In this document: positions 25,250 through 32,724 of the stretch, one piece after another | How the letters are laid out: each line of letters begins with the position of its first letter | How positions within the stretch are numbered: position 1 is the first letter of the stretch | Assembly (NCBI RefSeq): GCF_002198095.1 | Contig: NZ_NHMK01000003.1 | Span: 35,726 to 99,725 of the forward strand | From: Deinococcus indicus | GTDB taxonomy: Bacteria; Deinococcota; Deinococci; Deinococcales; Deinococcaceae | Reading direction: 5' to 3' | DNA: 64,000 nucleotides | Made by a program: the position numbers and the translations under genes | The notes under the pieces: model-generated | Databases searched by the model: none | Seen by the model: only the letters and a program-made list of their open reading frames with translations | Told to the model about the DNA's origin: nothing

Positions 25250-27007
25250 TCACCTCCTCTGCTTCAGTCGGTTCATGAAGGCGGACTGGACGTTCACGAC
25301 GTCCTGGCCCGTCACGGTGGATTGCGTGTCGGCGGGTGGGCGGAAGATTTCCTCGGGCGCGGCGGCCAGCGCGGCCCCGTCCCCGTCGTCAGGGCTGCGG
25401 GCGGGCTTGATGCGGCTCTTGAACTCGTCCTTCCCTTCGAGCTTCCGAACGATGCGCCGCGCCGCTCCGGCGTTCTTCGCGACGAAGCGTGCGCGCCGTT
25501 CGGTGAGGTCCGCCTGCAGGTGCTCGGGCGGGTTGGGGACACTGAGGATCAGGAGCTGGTCGTTGGTGGTGCCGTACAGCTCCGTCGCGCGGTCGTAGTA
25601 GCGCTCCGGGTCATGCGGGGTGTGGTTGAACTGCACCTCGTGGAAGACCAGGACGCACCCGGCGACCTGCGCGGCTTCCATCAGTTCCGCGTCGGCTTTG
25701 GTGATGTCGATCTTGCCGCTGCCATACCCGCCGGTGCCGTCCACGCGGAAACTGACGCGCTGCGCCCCGGCGCGGATGGCTTTCAGTGCGGCGAGTTTCA
25801 TCTGGTGCGCGTACTGGAAGTCGTCCGCCTGGCGAAGTTCCGCCTCGCGGGTCAGGACCTGTCCCTGATTCAGCCACACGTTCCCGGCGTCTGGGCCAAA
25901 GCGGGCGCAGTCCACGCCGATCTGCGCGACCGTCATATCCCGCACGGCCGGAATCGGCCGCTGCGCGGCCGCCTCGAAGCGCGCCGTGCTGATCAGGGCG
26001 TCCCCGGCGTTCGTTGCGGGCGGCACGCCAAGCGCACGGAACTGGAAGTCCGCGCTCGGCGCGAAGATCGTTCCGGCGGGGTAGGAGATTTCCTCCCCGT
26101 CCGCGAACACTTCCCACTCCACCTCAAACGTCAGGCGGTCCGGGTCGTGTTCCGAAACGACGTCGCAGTGCTTGAAGATCATGCCGTTCAACCACGCACG
26201 GCTCGTGCCGCCCGGCACCACGTCCACGCCCTCGACGACGTTCGGGAAGTCCAGCAGGCTGAACAGGTAGTTCTGCACGCCGGGCTGCTTCCCGAGCTTG
26301 TGGAAGGCGCTGGTGCGGGTCTGCGGGTTGGCGATCAGGAGCCAGATCATCACGACGCCGCCGGTCATCATGGCGTTGATCGCCTCGAACTGGTACGCCG
26401 GAACGCCTTCCGCTTCGTCCACCACGAAGAACATGTACTTCGCGTGTTGACCCTGCGCGCGCGCCGTGCCCTGGCCGCCCGCGTCGCTGGTGGTCCGGCC
26501 GATCGCCCAGTGATTCTCGGCTTTCACCATGCGCGGCGTTTCCGGCAGGACGCGTCCCGGCAGGCCCCGGCCTTTGCGCTGGCTCTTGATGTCCTTCCAG
26601 AGCAGCAGTTCCACCTGGTCCTTCGTGGGGGCCGTGGTGATCGTGATGCCCGGCGTGAACACGTCGAAGAACCAGTTCACCAGTCCGGCGGCAATGTACG
26701 TCTTCCCGACGCCGTGGGCGCTGTCCACCCGGAAGATCTTCGGAGCGTACTCGTCCCCGGCCAGCTGGCGGCGCACGCTCTCGCCGATGTCCTGCACGAG
26801 TTCGTACTGCCCGCGCTTCCCATTCCGGCCTTTCCAGGGGCGGATGCTCAGGATGTCCTGCAGGTACCCGAGGGGGTTCGTCTGGTACTGCGTGAACCGC
26901 TCAGCCTGCTTCCGCGCCTGCTTCAGCGCGGCGGCTGGCGAGTTCTGCGAGGCTGATCGTTCCCCACCGGCTTTCCACGGCGGTGAGGAGAGCGCTCCGA
27001 ATGTCAT
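25250..27007 (-). CDS. terminase large subunit
   Basis: 585 residues; packages DNA into heads. The ATPase has Walker A DSAHGVGKT (residues 95-103) and Walker B FFVVDEAE (193-200). The RNase-H-like nuclease begins at GVDCARFGPDAG (about 362), with a later acidic motif in the RVDGTGGYGSG region. The start is placed at ATG 27007 because GGAGGTGA lies nine bases upstream; a TTG nine bases earlier touches that SD. The first 107 bases are read inside the preceding small-subunit gene in another frame. Confidence 0.93.
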   Translation of the reverse strand: MTFGALSSPPWKAGGERSASQNSPAAALKQARKQAERFTQYQTNPLGYLQDILSIRPWKGRNGKRGQYELVQDIGESVRRQLAGDEYAPKIFRVDSAHGVGKTYIAAGLVNWFFDVFTPGITITTAPTKDQVELLLWKDIKSQRKGRGLPGRVLPETPRMVKAENHWAIGRTTSDAGGQGTARAQGQHAKYMFFVVDEAEGVPAYQFEAINAMMTGGVVMIWLLIANPQTRTSAFHKLGKQPGVQNYLFSLLDFPNVVEGVDVVPGGTSRAWLNGMIFKHCDVVSEHDPDRLTFEVEWEVFADGEEISYPAGTIFAPSADFQFRALGVPPATNAGDALISTARFEAAAQRPIPAVRDMTVAQIGVDCARFGPDAGNVWLNQGQVLTREAELRQADDFQYAHQMKLAALKAIRAGAQRVSFRVDGTGGYGSGKIDITKADAELMEAAQVAGCVLVFHEVQFNHTPHDPERYYDRATELYGTTNDQLLILSVPNPPEHLQADLTERRARFVAKNAGAARRIVRKLEGKDEFKSRIKPARSPDDGDGAALAAAPEEIFRPPADTQSTVTGQDVVNVQSAFMNRLKQRR

Positions 27008-27893
27008 CGTTCTCAATCACCTCCATCGCCGCGTCCGTCAGGTGACCGCCCATCACGGCCCACAGGCGCGTGATCGTGTCCATGCTGAACGTGCTCTCCT
27101 GCTGACCCTTCCGGATCCGGTCCACCATCGCCCCGACTTCCTTGATCAGCCGGGCCGCGTCCGTGATGTCCGCCATGCGCAGCGGCTTACTCGGCAGGTA
27201 CGTCATCGGGTCCGGCATGCGCTCCAGCAACTCCGCGCTGAGGTCATCCTCCCGCTCCAACGCGTCCGCCCGGACTGTCCGCCACCACTCATTCCAGTCC
27301 GACTGGAACGCCTTCTCGAAACTCAGGTTCCAGCGGGTCAGCATCCGGTCCTGCTCCTCGAACCGGTTGATGTAATCCAGCATCAACGCCCGCAGCAGCT
27401 GCGCCTCCGGCAGGAGGTTCAGCGGGTCCGGATCCGACTCGAACTGCTCCAGCAGCTCCCGCACACGCGGACGCTCCACCGACGAGTACCGACCCGTCGG
27501 CGCTGGCGTCCGCCCCCCATGCAAGTAGCAGCGGCCCGAGCCTGGATGATCCGTCCGGAAACCCGCCGGATGCCGACACGGCTCCCCACGGTGCTTCCCA
27601 TGCGCCCCGCACGTCAGGCCCGGCTCCCGCTTCTTCCGACCGGAGCGCGCAGGTTCTGTATGAGGTTCCTGCCCGGACGGATTCTGTATGAGGTTCCCGC
27701 CGTTCGTGACCTGCGGTTTGCTGCGGGTCTTGGCGAGGTACTCGGCGGTTCGTTTCTGGCTGGGGGGGTCGTTCTTGGGTTGGGCAGTGCCCGGCTTGTG
27801 CGGTGGGGTCTTGGTGGTTGGGGTGGGTTTCTTGGTGTTGTTCTTGGTGGCCTGTGCTTGGGCCTTCGCGGGTTTCTTCTTGGGTGTGGGCAT
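26901..27893 (-). CDS. terminase small subunit-like protein with Cys/His (HGGxTP) motif
   Basis: 330 residues. Lysine/proline/threonine-rich disordered N-terminus (1-85), then CGAHGKHRGEPCRHPAGFR and GRCYLHGGRTPAPTG (about 95-130): the C-x(2-3)-H ... C ... C-x2-HGG-x-TP arrangement often seen N-terminal to phage small terminases. The C-terminal half is helical. AGGAGGTGA stands before the ATG. It lies just downstream of the palindrome cluster, where a cos/pac site would be expected, and overlaps the large subunit gene. Confidence 0.68.
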   Translation of the reverse strand: MPTPKKKPAKAQAQATKNNTKKPTPTTKTPPHKPGTAQPKNDPPSQKRTAEYLAKTRSKPQVTNGGNLIQNPSGQEPHTEPARSGRKKREPGLTCGAHGKHRGEPCRHPAGFRTDHPGSGRCYLHGGRTPAPTGRYSSVERPRVRELLEQFESDPDPLNLLPEAQLLRALMLDYINRFEEQDRMLTRWNLSFEKAFQSDWNEWWRTVRADALEREDDLSAELLERMPDPMTYLPSKPLRMADITDAARLIKEVGAMVDRIRKGQQESTFSMDTITRLWAVMGGHLTDAAMEVIENDDIRSALLTAVESRWGTISLAELASRRAEAGAEAG

Positions 27894-27928
27894 CAGGTCA
27901 CCTCCTGGGGTGGCGTGCGCGGGGTGGG

Positions 27929-27948
27929 CCGCACTGACGTCAGTGCGG
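27929..27948. repeat. 20-bp perfect palindrome A (copy 1)
   Basis: CCGCACTGACGTCAGTGCGG, perfect dyad of ten bases per arm. An identical copy lies at 37254-37273. It is 36 bases upstream of the small terminase start. It may be a dimeric-protein binding site. Confidence 0.9.
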
Positions 27949-27953
27949 TGGGG

Positions 27954-27973
27954 TCCATGGGATTTCCCATGGA
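27954..27973. repeat. palindrome B, arms TCCATGGGA/TCCCATGGA
   Basis: Nine-base perfect arms around TT, five bases after palindrome A. No second copy noticed in the window. Confidence 0.9.
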
Positions 27974-27982
27974 CGTAGTGGG

Positions 27983-28004
27983 CGATATGGGGATCCCCAT
28001 ATCG
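27983..28004. repeat. palindrome C, 22-bp perfect dyad
   Basis: CGATATGGGGA and its exact complement TCCCCATATCG; perfect over 22 bases. It is the third perfect palindrome within 76 bp, between the tRNA gene and the small terminase gene. Confidence 0.9.
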
Positions 28005-28015
28005 TGATTGGTGCG

Positions 28016-28092
28016 TGGTCCCTCTCGCAGGGTTCGAACCTGCACTGGGCCGGGTTTGAGCCGGCTGCCTCTGCCGGTTGGGCTAGGGAGGG
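28016..28092 (-). tRNA. tRNA-Leu(CAA)-like gene with short variable loop
   Basis: Acceptor CCCTCCC/GAGAGGG (one mismatch at 6-67), D arm GCC/GGC, anticodon arm GCCGG-CTCAAAC-CCGGC (U33 present, anticodon CAA), variable loop of only five bases (CCAGT), T arm GCAGG-TTCGAAC-CCTGC, A73 and an encoded CCA end. CAA reads leucine UUG, but leucine tRNAs normally carry a long (class II) variable arm; this one is class I. It lies between the palindrome cluster and a second tRNA-like gene. Confidence 0.75.
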
Positions 28093-28151
28093 AGGCTGGG
28101 CACGGCGGGTACCGTGCCTGGATCGACTGCCTGCGCGTGGCAGGAGTCTCG

Positions 28152-28245
28152 TGGGGGGAAGGGCAGGACTTGAACCTGCACGCCCTTGCGGGCAAGCGAG
28201 CGCCGTGAGGCTGCCAGCCAACTCTGCCAGTTCGTTCACCTTCCC
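28152..28245 (-). tRNA. class II tRNA-like gene without a normal anticodon arm
   Basis: Perfect acceptor GGGAAGG/CCTTCCC, encoded CCA after C73, T arm GCAGG-TTCAAGT-CCTGC, long variable arm with GCCC-GCAA-GGGC, and a weak D arm (AAC/GTT with TGGCAGA in the loop). The stretch that should form the anticodon arm (GGCTGGCAGCCTCACGGCGC) does not form 5 bp around a 7-base loop with U33 in any register I tried. The nearest is GCTG/CGGC with a 9-base loop. Leu or Ser is likely from the long arm, but the anticodon cannot be named; perhaps degenerate. Confidence 0.5.
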
Positions 28246-28503
28246 AGGTGTCGGGGCGCTCGCCCCTACCGGATGCGCTACGCGGGCTCCGGTCAGCCTT
28301 GACAGCTACCCAGGCGCGACGCTGGGCAGTCAGAACACAGGGGACACGCGGGTCCTCTGGCAGTGGGGCCGAGGGGTGCGCCCTCGATGTGGCGCGATCC
28401 TTTCCTCGGCACGCAGCGTCCCAGCCGGTCGCCGCTGCGGGTCGTCTATCGCCGTGCGTCTTACGGGCACGGGTGCTGGCGCGAACCATTCCAGCGGGCG
28501 GGG
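28246..28503. other. intergenic stretch with hairpins, no gene seen
   Basis: Contains GGGGCG-CT-CGCCCC near 28252 and a cloverleaf-like run (CCGGATGCGCTACGCGGGCTCCGG), which resembles a D-arm plus acceptor remnant of another tRNA on the minus strand, but no T arm (GGTTCRA) follows. No convincing ORF. Open frames crossing it are read-through of the tRNA region. Confidence 0.5.
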
Positions 28504-28812
28504 TCAGTTGAGGTTGGTGCGTTCGCTGGGCCGTCCCTGGGTGTTTGGGCGGCGCTGGTCGCGGGGTGGTGGGGCGGGGTCTGCGCCGTTCCTGTAGGGG
28601 GCGTACGCCTGGAGGACGGCGGGCAGGAGGGAGGCGGCTGGGAGCAGGGAGGTCATGCCGCGCCCGTGACAGGCGGGGCAACGGGTGGCGTGGACGGCGG
28701 TTCCGCAGCGGTCGGGGTGGCCGTTGCTGTGGATGGTGGTGCGCCAGCCGGTGCCGCTGCAGGGAGTGCAGGTCTGGTACTGACGTCCGACTCGGCAGTT
28801 CAGTTTGTCCAT
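28504..28812 (-). CDS. DnaJ-type zinc-finger small protein
   Basis: 102 residues. CTPCSGTG ... CPACHGRG (residues 15-22 and 45-52) is the CxxCxGxG pair of the DnaJ zinc finger, enough to bind one zinc with DRC between. The rest is a disordered, Pro/Arg-rich tail. The ATG at 28812 is chosen as the first start before the finger. It is the last gene of the 29.2-28.5 kb unit; role unknown. Confidence 0.65.
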   Translation of the reverse strand: MDKLNCRVGRQYQTCTPCSGTGWRTTIHSNGHPDRCGTAVHATRCPACHGRGMTSLLPAASLLPAVLQAYAPYRNGADPAPPPRDQRRPNTQGRPSERTNLN

Positions 28813-28828
28813 CGGGCGCCTCCTGTCG

Positions 28829-29212
28829 TCAGGCGTGGTCTTTGATCCAGGGGTGATCCCGGCGGTACTGGTACTGCGCTTTGAGGGCGCGGGCGTACTC
28901 GTCGGGGAGCCGGTTGAGGTGTGCCTGGCCCTGCTGGAGGCGGGTGAGGGTCCAGGTTTTGAGGTGGGTGGTCCAGGCTTGTGGGCTGTAGAGGGTGGTG
29001 ACGGTGGCCCAGGGGTCGCGGTGGTCGTTGCGGTGTCGGTGGGCGTGTTCGGCCTGCAGGTACTCGCGGTGTTCCTGGGGGAGGTGGTGGGCGTCTGCCT
29101 GGGCGGCGTTGAGGTTGGCGTCCGTCCAGGTCCGAATCTGGTTGTAGAACGCGTCGGGGGTGAGGTGGCGCGCCTGTTCATGCCAGGGGCGCTTTGGGTT
29201 CCTTCGGGGCAT
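28829..29212 (-). CDS. unknown His/Gln-rich helical protein
   Basis: 127 residues from ATG 29212, preceded by AGGAG at five bases (an in-frame ATG at 29227 lacks one). Two similar halves appear: HLTPDAFYNQIRTWTDANLNAAQADAHHLPQEHREYLQAEHAHRHRNDHRDPW and LYSPQAWTTHLKTWTLTRLQQGQAHLNRLPDEYARALKAQYQYRRDHPW. This is an internal duplication (..W T..LN/LQ.. A..HLP.E....L.A........DHPW), so it is a two-repeat protein. It starts directly after a terminator. Confidence 0.65.
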   Translation of the reverse strand: MPRRNPKRPWHEQARHLTPDAFYNQIRTWTDANLNAAQADAHHLPQEHREYLQAEHAHRHRNDHRDPWATVTTLYSPQAWTTHLKTWTLTRLQQGQAHLNRLPDEYARALKAQYQYRRDHPWIKDHA

Positions 29213-29231
29213 GGGCGCTCCTGGCATGGAA

Positions 29232-29259
29232 AAGCCCCCGCGTTTGGGTGCGGGGGCTT
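29232..29259 (-). terminator. strong Rho-independent terminator
   Basis: Minus strand AAGCCCCCGC / GCGGGGGCTT, ten perfect pairs around an eight-base loop, followed by TTCC. It ends the unit 31.2-29.3 kb, 89 bases after its last stop. Confidence 0.85.
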
Positions 29260-29347
29260 GGGTGTGTCCGGGTTGTGGTAGACGACGCCTACGGTACGAA
29301 GAGTGTGGGGGAATTTTTCCGTTTTGTCAAGCCGGTTTGTCGGCGGG

Positions 29348-30520
29348 TCAGGTGGCGGGGGTGAGGGTGACGCGCAGGGCTTCGAGCGCGGCGATGAGGT
29401 TCGGGTAGCGGCTTTCGAGGGCGGGGGGGAGGCGGAGGCCGTCACGGTCGGTGACGGGCGTCCAGATGAGGTGCTCGTGCCGGGGGCGGGGGCCGGGGCC
29501 TTCGCCCCCGAGGCGGGCGTGGGTGTCGAGGATCCAGCGGGCGAGGGAGTGCCAGCCGCGTCCGACGGTGATGCCGCTCTGCCGTTCTAGGTGGGCGGCG
29601 TCGTGCGGTTCGACGAGGAGCGCGAGGCCGTCGTCACTCCAGCGGAGGTCGAGGTGGAAGTGGAAGGGGACGGTCTGGGCGAGGTCGGGGTCGTTGTGGT
29701 CGGGGAGGTGCGCGGTCCAGGTGGTGCCGTCCTGCCAGGGTGCGGATCGGCGGCTATCGCGGTGGGCGCGGCGGATGCGGGCGTGCACGGCCTGGTACTG
29801 CGTTTCGGCGTCGCAGGCGAGTTGCGCGTGGTGCCGGGCGAGCGTGTCGGGGCCGCTGAGAAGGTAGCGGGCGGCGAGGAGCGCGTGGCTGTGCCGGTCG
29901 CGGTTGGTGTCGAGGAGGAGGGCGGTGTCCTCGTCGGCGGTGGTGCCGAGGTGGCTATCGCCGGTGCGGCGGGGGCGGCCGAGGAACGCGGCGGCAATGG
30001 CGTTGTGTTCCTGTCTTTGCTCGTGGAGGATCTGCACCGGGTCGATGGTCAGGGTGGGGTGGATGGCGTGGGCGCTGCCGGGCGCGGGCCTGGGGGCGGT
30101 GCGGAGCTGGGCGGCACGCAGGGGGCGCTGGAGGGCTTCCTGCCGGGCGGTGTCGAGCAGGAGGGTGGCGAGGTACTCGTGGTGGTGGCGGGCGGCGCTG
30201 CTGCTGCGGATCATGCGCCGGGCGTGCTGCTGGGCCTGCTGCCGGGTGACTTCCAGTTCGGCGCGGGCGGCCTGGTACCGGGCGTCGTAGGCCTTGCGGT
30301 CGTCGTCCTCTTCGGGGAGGCCGGCGAGGTCGTGCAGGGTCTCGTGGAGGTCCTGGGCCTGGGCGGCCTGCTGGTGGAGTTCGTGCGCGTACTGCAGGAG
30401 GCTGCGGTACCCGGTGCGGATGCGTTGCTCGCCGATGATCAGGGCGGCCGCTTCCGGGTGGATGGGCGCGGCGGCCGGGGCCTGGGCTGGGGCTGGCGTG
30501 GGGGGCGCGGCGGCGGTCAT
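29348..30520 (-). CDS. unknown 390-residue protein, His/Arg-rich
   Basis: ATG overlaps the phosphatase stop (ATGA). Pro/Ala linker (2-20), then a long helical region with coiled-coil character (QYAHELHQQAAQAQDLHETLHDL ... ELEVTRQQAQQHARRMIRSSSAARHHHEYLATLLLDTARQEALQ), then a globular C-terminal part (HFHLDLRWSDDGLALLVEPHD ... WHSLARWILDTHARLGG ... LESRYPNLIAALEALRVTL). No family recognised. Likely an accessory protein co-made with the phosphatase. Confidence 0.65.
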   Translation of the reverse strand: MTAAAPPTPAPAQAPAAAPIHPEAAALIIGEQRIRTGYRSLLQYAHELHQQAAQAQDLHETLHDLAGLPEEDDDRKAYDARYQAARAELEVTRQQAQQHARRMIRSSSAARHHHEYLATLLLDTARQEALQRPLRAAQLRTAPRPAPGSAHAIHPTLTIDPVQILHEQRQEHNAIAAAFLGRPRRTGDSHLGTTADEDTALLLDTNRDRHSHALLAARYLLSGPDTLARHHAQLACDAETQYQAVHARIRRAHRDSRRSAPWQDGTTWTAHLPDHNDPDLAQTVPFHFHLDLRWSDDGLALLVEPHDAAHLERQSGITVGRGWHSLARWILDTHARLGGEGPGPRPRHEHLIWTPVTDRDGLRLPPALESRYPNLIAALEALRVTLTPAT

Positions 30521-31218
30521 GGGGTGACCTGCGTGTGGTGCGGGGCGGGCAGCTGGATGGTGGTGGGCGTCCAGGTAGCCGTATCGAGCGCGGTGAGCTC
30601 TCCGGAGAACACGGCGCCGGTGTCGATGAACCACGCGACGGTCCCGTCGTTGAGTTGGAGGGGCACGGGGCCGTACCGCATGACGGTGTGCCCATGGACG
30701 CTGTGCGTCACGCCGGGGGGAAGGGGATGGAAGGGCGTCTCACCGTCCGGGCGACCCCAGAGGTGGTCGTCGCTGTCCGAGTCGGTGGGGTGGGGTCGCA
30801 TGGCGTGGGCGTACAGGGTGCTCCCGATGGTGGTGTGCGGGAGGAGGTGCTCGTCCATCCACTGCGCGTCGGCAAGCAGGGCGGCGTGATCGCCGTCGTA
30901 GCTGTCCGTGGTGGTGTCGCCGCCGTTCATTTCCCAGATGGCGTGGCCGTGCCCGTGGAGGGTGGCGTTGATGAGCATCTGGTCGTGGTTGCCGCGCAGG
31001 GCCGTGGCGCGGCCGGATTCGACCAGTTCCCGGACGCGGGCGATCACCTGGGCGCTGTCCGGGCCACGGTCGACGTAATCGCCGAGCAGGACGATGTGCC
31101 GGCCCGTGAAGGCGGCGAGCGCAGCGTCGAGGAGGTCCAGGCGGCCGTGAATGTCGCCGATGGCGACGGGGGGGAGCGTGGCGGGGTCGGGGTGAAGGTG
31201 GGGGGCAGGGTCAGCCAC
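30517..31218 (-). CDS. lambda-type serine/threonine protein phosphatase (metallophosphoesterase)
   Basis: 233 residues. All core motifs of the PPP/metallophosphoesterase family are present in order: GDIHGR (21-26), GDYVDRG (46-52), GNHDQ (76-80), later VHGHTVMRYG near 175, which supply metal and phosphate ligands. Closest in layout to lambda phosphatase and bacterial PrpA/B. Substrate unknown; could reverse host or phage protein phosphorylation. It starts at GTG, overlapping the upstream gene by eight bases. Confidence 0.88.
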   Translation of the reverse strand: MADPAPHLHPDPATLPPVAIGDIHGRLDLLDAALAAFTGRHIVLLGDYVDRGPDSAQVIARVRELVESGRATALRGNHDQMLINATLHGHGHAIWEMNGGDTTTDSYDGDHAALLADAQWMDEHLLPHTTIGSTLYAHAMRPHPTDSDSDDHLWGRPDGETPFHPLPPGVTHSVHGHTVMRYGPVPLQLNDGTVAWFIDTGAVFSGELTALDTATWTPTTIQLPAPHHTQVTP

Positions 31219-31654
31219 GGGTGGTCTCCTTATAGTGCTTCAGGGCGCGCATGGCGGTCTCGTGACTGACGTCGAGGATGAGCATGGCGTCCCTGGGCGT
31301 GTGGACGTGCCCGGTGAGGGCGGTCAGGACCTCGTAGGCTTCCGGGCCGGGCAGGGACCGGAGGGCCTGGGCGGTGGCGAGGGCGACGCCGGCGGGGAGT
31401 TCGCCGGGCAGGGCGGCGCGCAGGCGGGTGCCGGTCGCGGCGCGCAGGTCGCTGCTCATGACGCTGGCCGCGATGGGGGCGGGGAGAGCGTCCAGGCCGG
31501 GCCAGGTCGCGCCGGGCAGCAGGGTGAGGTGATGCCGTCCTTCCACCACGACGAGGCCGGTCAGGACGTGGAAGGGCGTGTCGACCGTGACGGGCAGGGT
31601 GCCGTCGATAGGCGGGAGTTCAGGCAGCCAGACGTTACTGCGGGGGATCATCAT
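31211..31654 (-). CDS. unknown protein, paralogue of 37281-37688
   Basis: 147 residues. C-terminal part GVALATAQALRSLPGPEAYEVLTALTGHVHTPRDAMLILDVSHETAMRALKHYKE lines up with GVALITAQALTVHPIAERMDLLGRLGHQPRTLNQVIAGGLLGCSREAFSKSRATY of the gene 6 kb away, and both carry an earlier beta part (TWPGLDALPAPI / TWPGHAALPGPI). The ending looks like a helix-turn-helix, so DNA binding is possible. It starts at ATGATG overlapping the upstream stop. Confidence 0.65.
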   Translation of the reverse strand: MMIPRSNVWLPELPPIDGTLPVTVDTPFHVLTGLVVVEGRHHLTLLPGATWPGLDALPAPIAASVMSSDLRAATGTRLRAALPGELPAGVALATAQALRSLPGPEAYEVLTALTGHVHTPRDAMLILDVSHETAMRALKHYKETTRG

Positions 31655-32076
31655 GGGTGGGGGCGTCCTTCGAGGTGAGCGGTGATGGGACTGAGAGCCG
31701 CGACGGACAGGAGATGCTGGCCGGGGCGGATGCACAGGAGCTGGCCTTTCCAGGCGACGGGCGTGCCGGGCCGCAGGCCGGGCAGGAGGGCCTTCGCGGC
31801 GTACGTCTCGCCGGACAGGGTGAGTTCATACCGCTGGAGGGTGGTGGGGGAATCCAGGTGGGGGCGCGGCGCGTGCCGGCGAACGATTCGCTGCCCCTCG
31901 AGCGCAGCGAGGGTACCGCAGGTCTGCGCGAGCGTCAGGTGGTACGTGCTGGCGATCAGGGGCGGGTACGTCACGCCGGTCGCCAGGGCGTGCAGGACCC
32001 GCAGTTCCGGCGGGACGCGGCGCAGGGCGCGGCGGGCACGCCAGCGGGCGAGCAGGGCGGTCAGGGGTGCAGGCAT
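31651..32076 (-). CDS. winged-helix-like protein
   Basis: 141 residues. RALRRVPPELRVLHALATGVTYPPLIASTYHLTLAQTCGTLAALEGQRIVRRHAPRPHLDSPTTLQRYELTLSGETYAAKAL is a winged-helix pattern (helix, recognition helix LAQTCGTLAALEGQRIV, wing ending YELTLSG). ATG 32076 is preceded by GGAG at six bases. It may be a transcription factor of the accessory region. Confidence 0.6.
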   Translation of the reverse strand: MPAPLTALLARWRARRALRRVPPELRVLHALATGVTYPPLIASTYHLTLAQTCGTLAALEGQRIVRRHAPRPHLDSPTTLQRYELTLSGETYAAKALLPGLRPGTPVAWKGQLLCIRPGQHLLSVAALSPITAHLEGRPHP

Positions 32077-32155
32077 GGTCATCTCCGGCGGGTGGCGGGA
32101 CTGCGGGGTGGGCGGCGGTTCAGGCGGGCCGTGTGGGCGCGCAGGTGGCGGCGGG

Positions 32156-32503
32156 TCACGCGGACTCCGGCACGGCCGGGCGTCGGCGGGTCTTGCCATG
32201 CCAGCGGAGGGCCTCGTCGAGCGCGCGGATCAGGGCGCCGGGCGCGTCGGTGTCCGTGACGCGGCGGACGTACCCGCGCCCCAGGGCCGCCCAGGTGGGG
32301 TGCCAGACCGTCGCGTAGTACAGGGGCGCACCGTCCCGGATGCGGCGCGCGAGTTTGTACTCGAAGCCGGCCGTTTCGAGGATGGCCAGCAGTTCCAGAA
32401 GGGGCGGCGGTTCGTCGATCAGGAGGTTCGCGGCGGGAGCCTGCGCGGCCGGGTCGGCGCTGATCGCCCGCGCGACCACGTGACAGGACACGTAGCGGCT
32501 CAT
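32156..32503 (-). CDS. unknown conserved-looking small protein
   Basis: 115 residues; central LLIDEPPPLLELLAILETAGFEYKLARRIRDGAPLYYATVWHPTWAALGRGYVRRVTDTDAPGALIRALDEAL. Alternating helix and strand, one domain. The ATG overlaps the stop of the zinc-ribbon gene. Not recognised. Confidence 0.6.
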   Translation of the reverse strand: MSRYVSCHVVARAISADPAAQAPAANLLIDEPPPLLELLAILETAGFEYKLARRIRDGAPLYYATVWHPTWAALGRGYVRRVTDTDAPGALIRALDEALRWHGKTRRRPAVPESA

Positions 32504-32724
32504 GGACGCTTCCAGGCCCAGCCGGGCACCGCGAACGCCCAGGCGGGCGGGGCGGCAACCGGATCCGGATGGGCGGGAGTGAGCGTGCCGTCCTGGTACG
32601 TGCTGGTCGCGCGACACTCCGGGCAGCGGGCGACCTCGCCGTCCTTCGTGCGGCGGCTGACGCTCAGCAGGACGCCGCACGACGGGCAGGGAATCTCCTG
32701 CGGGGGGAGGACGGCGGTTGTCAT
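32500..32724 (-). CDS. zinc-ribbon small protein
   Basis: 74 residues. CPSCGVLLSVSRRTKDGEVARCPECR (residues 13-38) is a CxxC ... CxxC ribbon, followed by a Pro-rich tail. Such mini-ribbons in phage genomes often bind nucleic acid or RNA polymerase. Overlaps both neighbours by four bases. Confidence 0.68.
   Translation of the reverse strand: MTTAVLPPQEIPCPSCGVLLSVSRRTKDGEVARCPECRATSTYQDGTLTPAHPDPVAAPPAWAFAVPGWAWKRP

Noticed and set aside
27940..28681. Minus-strand frames across the tRNA region
   Set aside because: Read-through of tRNA sequences (the characteristic GxxRFKSCxxP/GSSPA text) and not genes.
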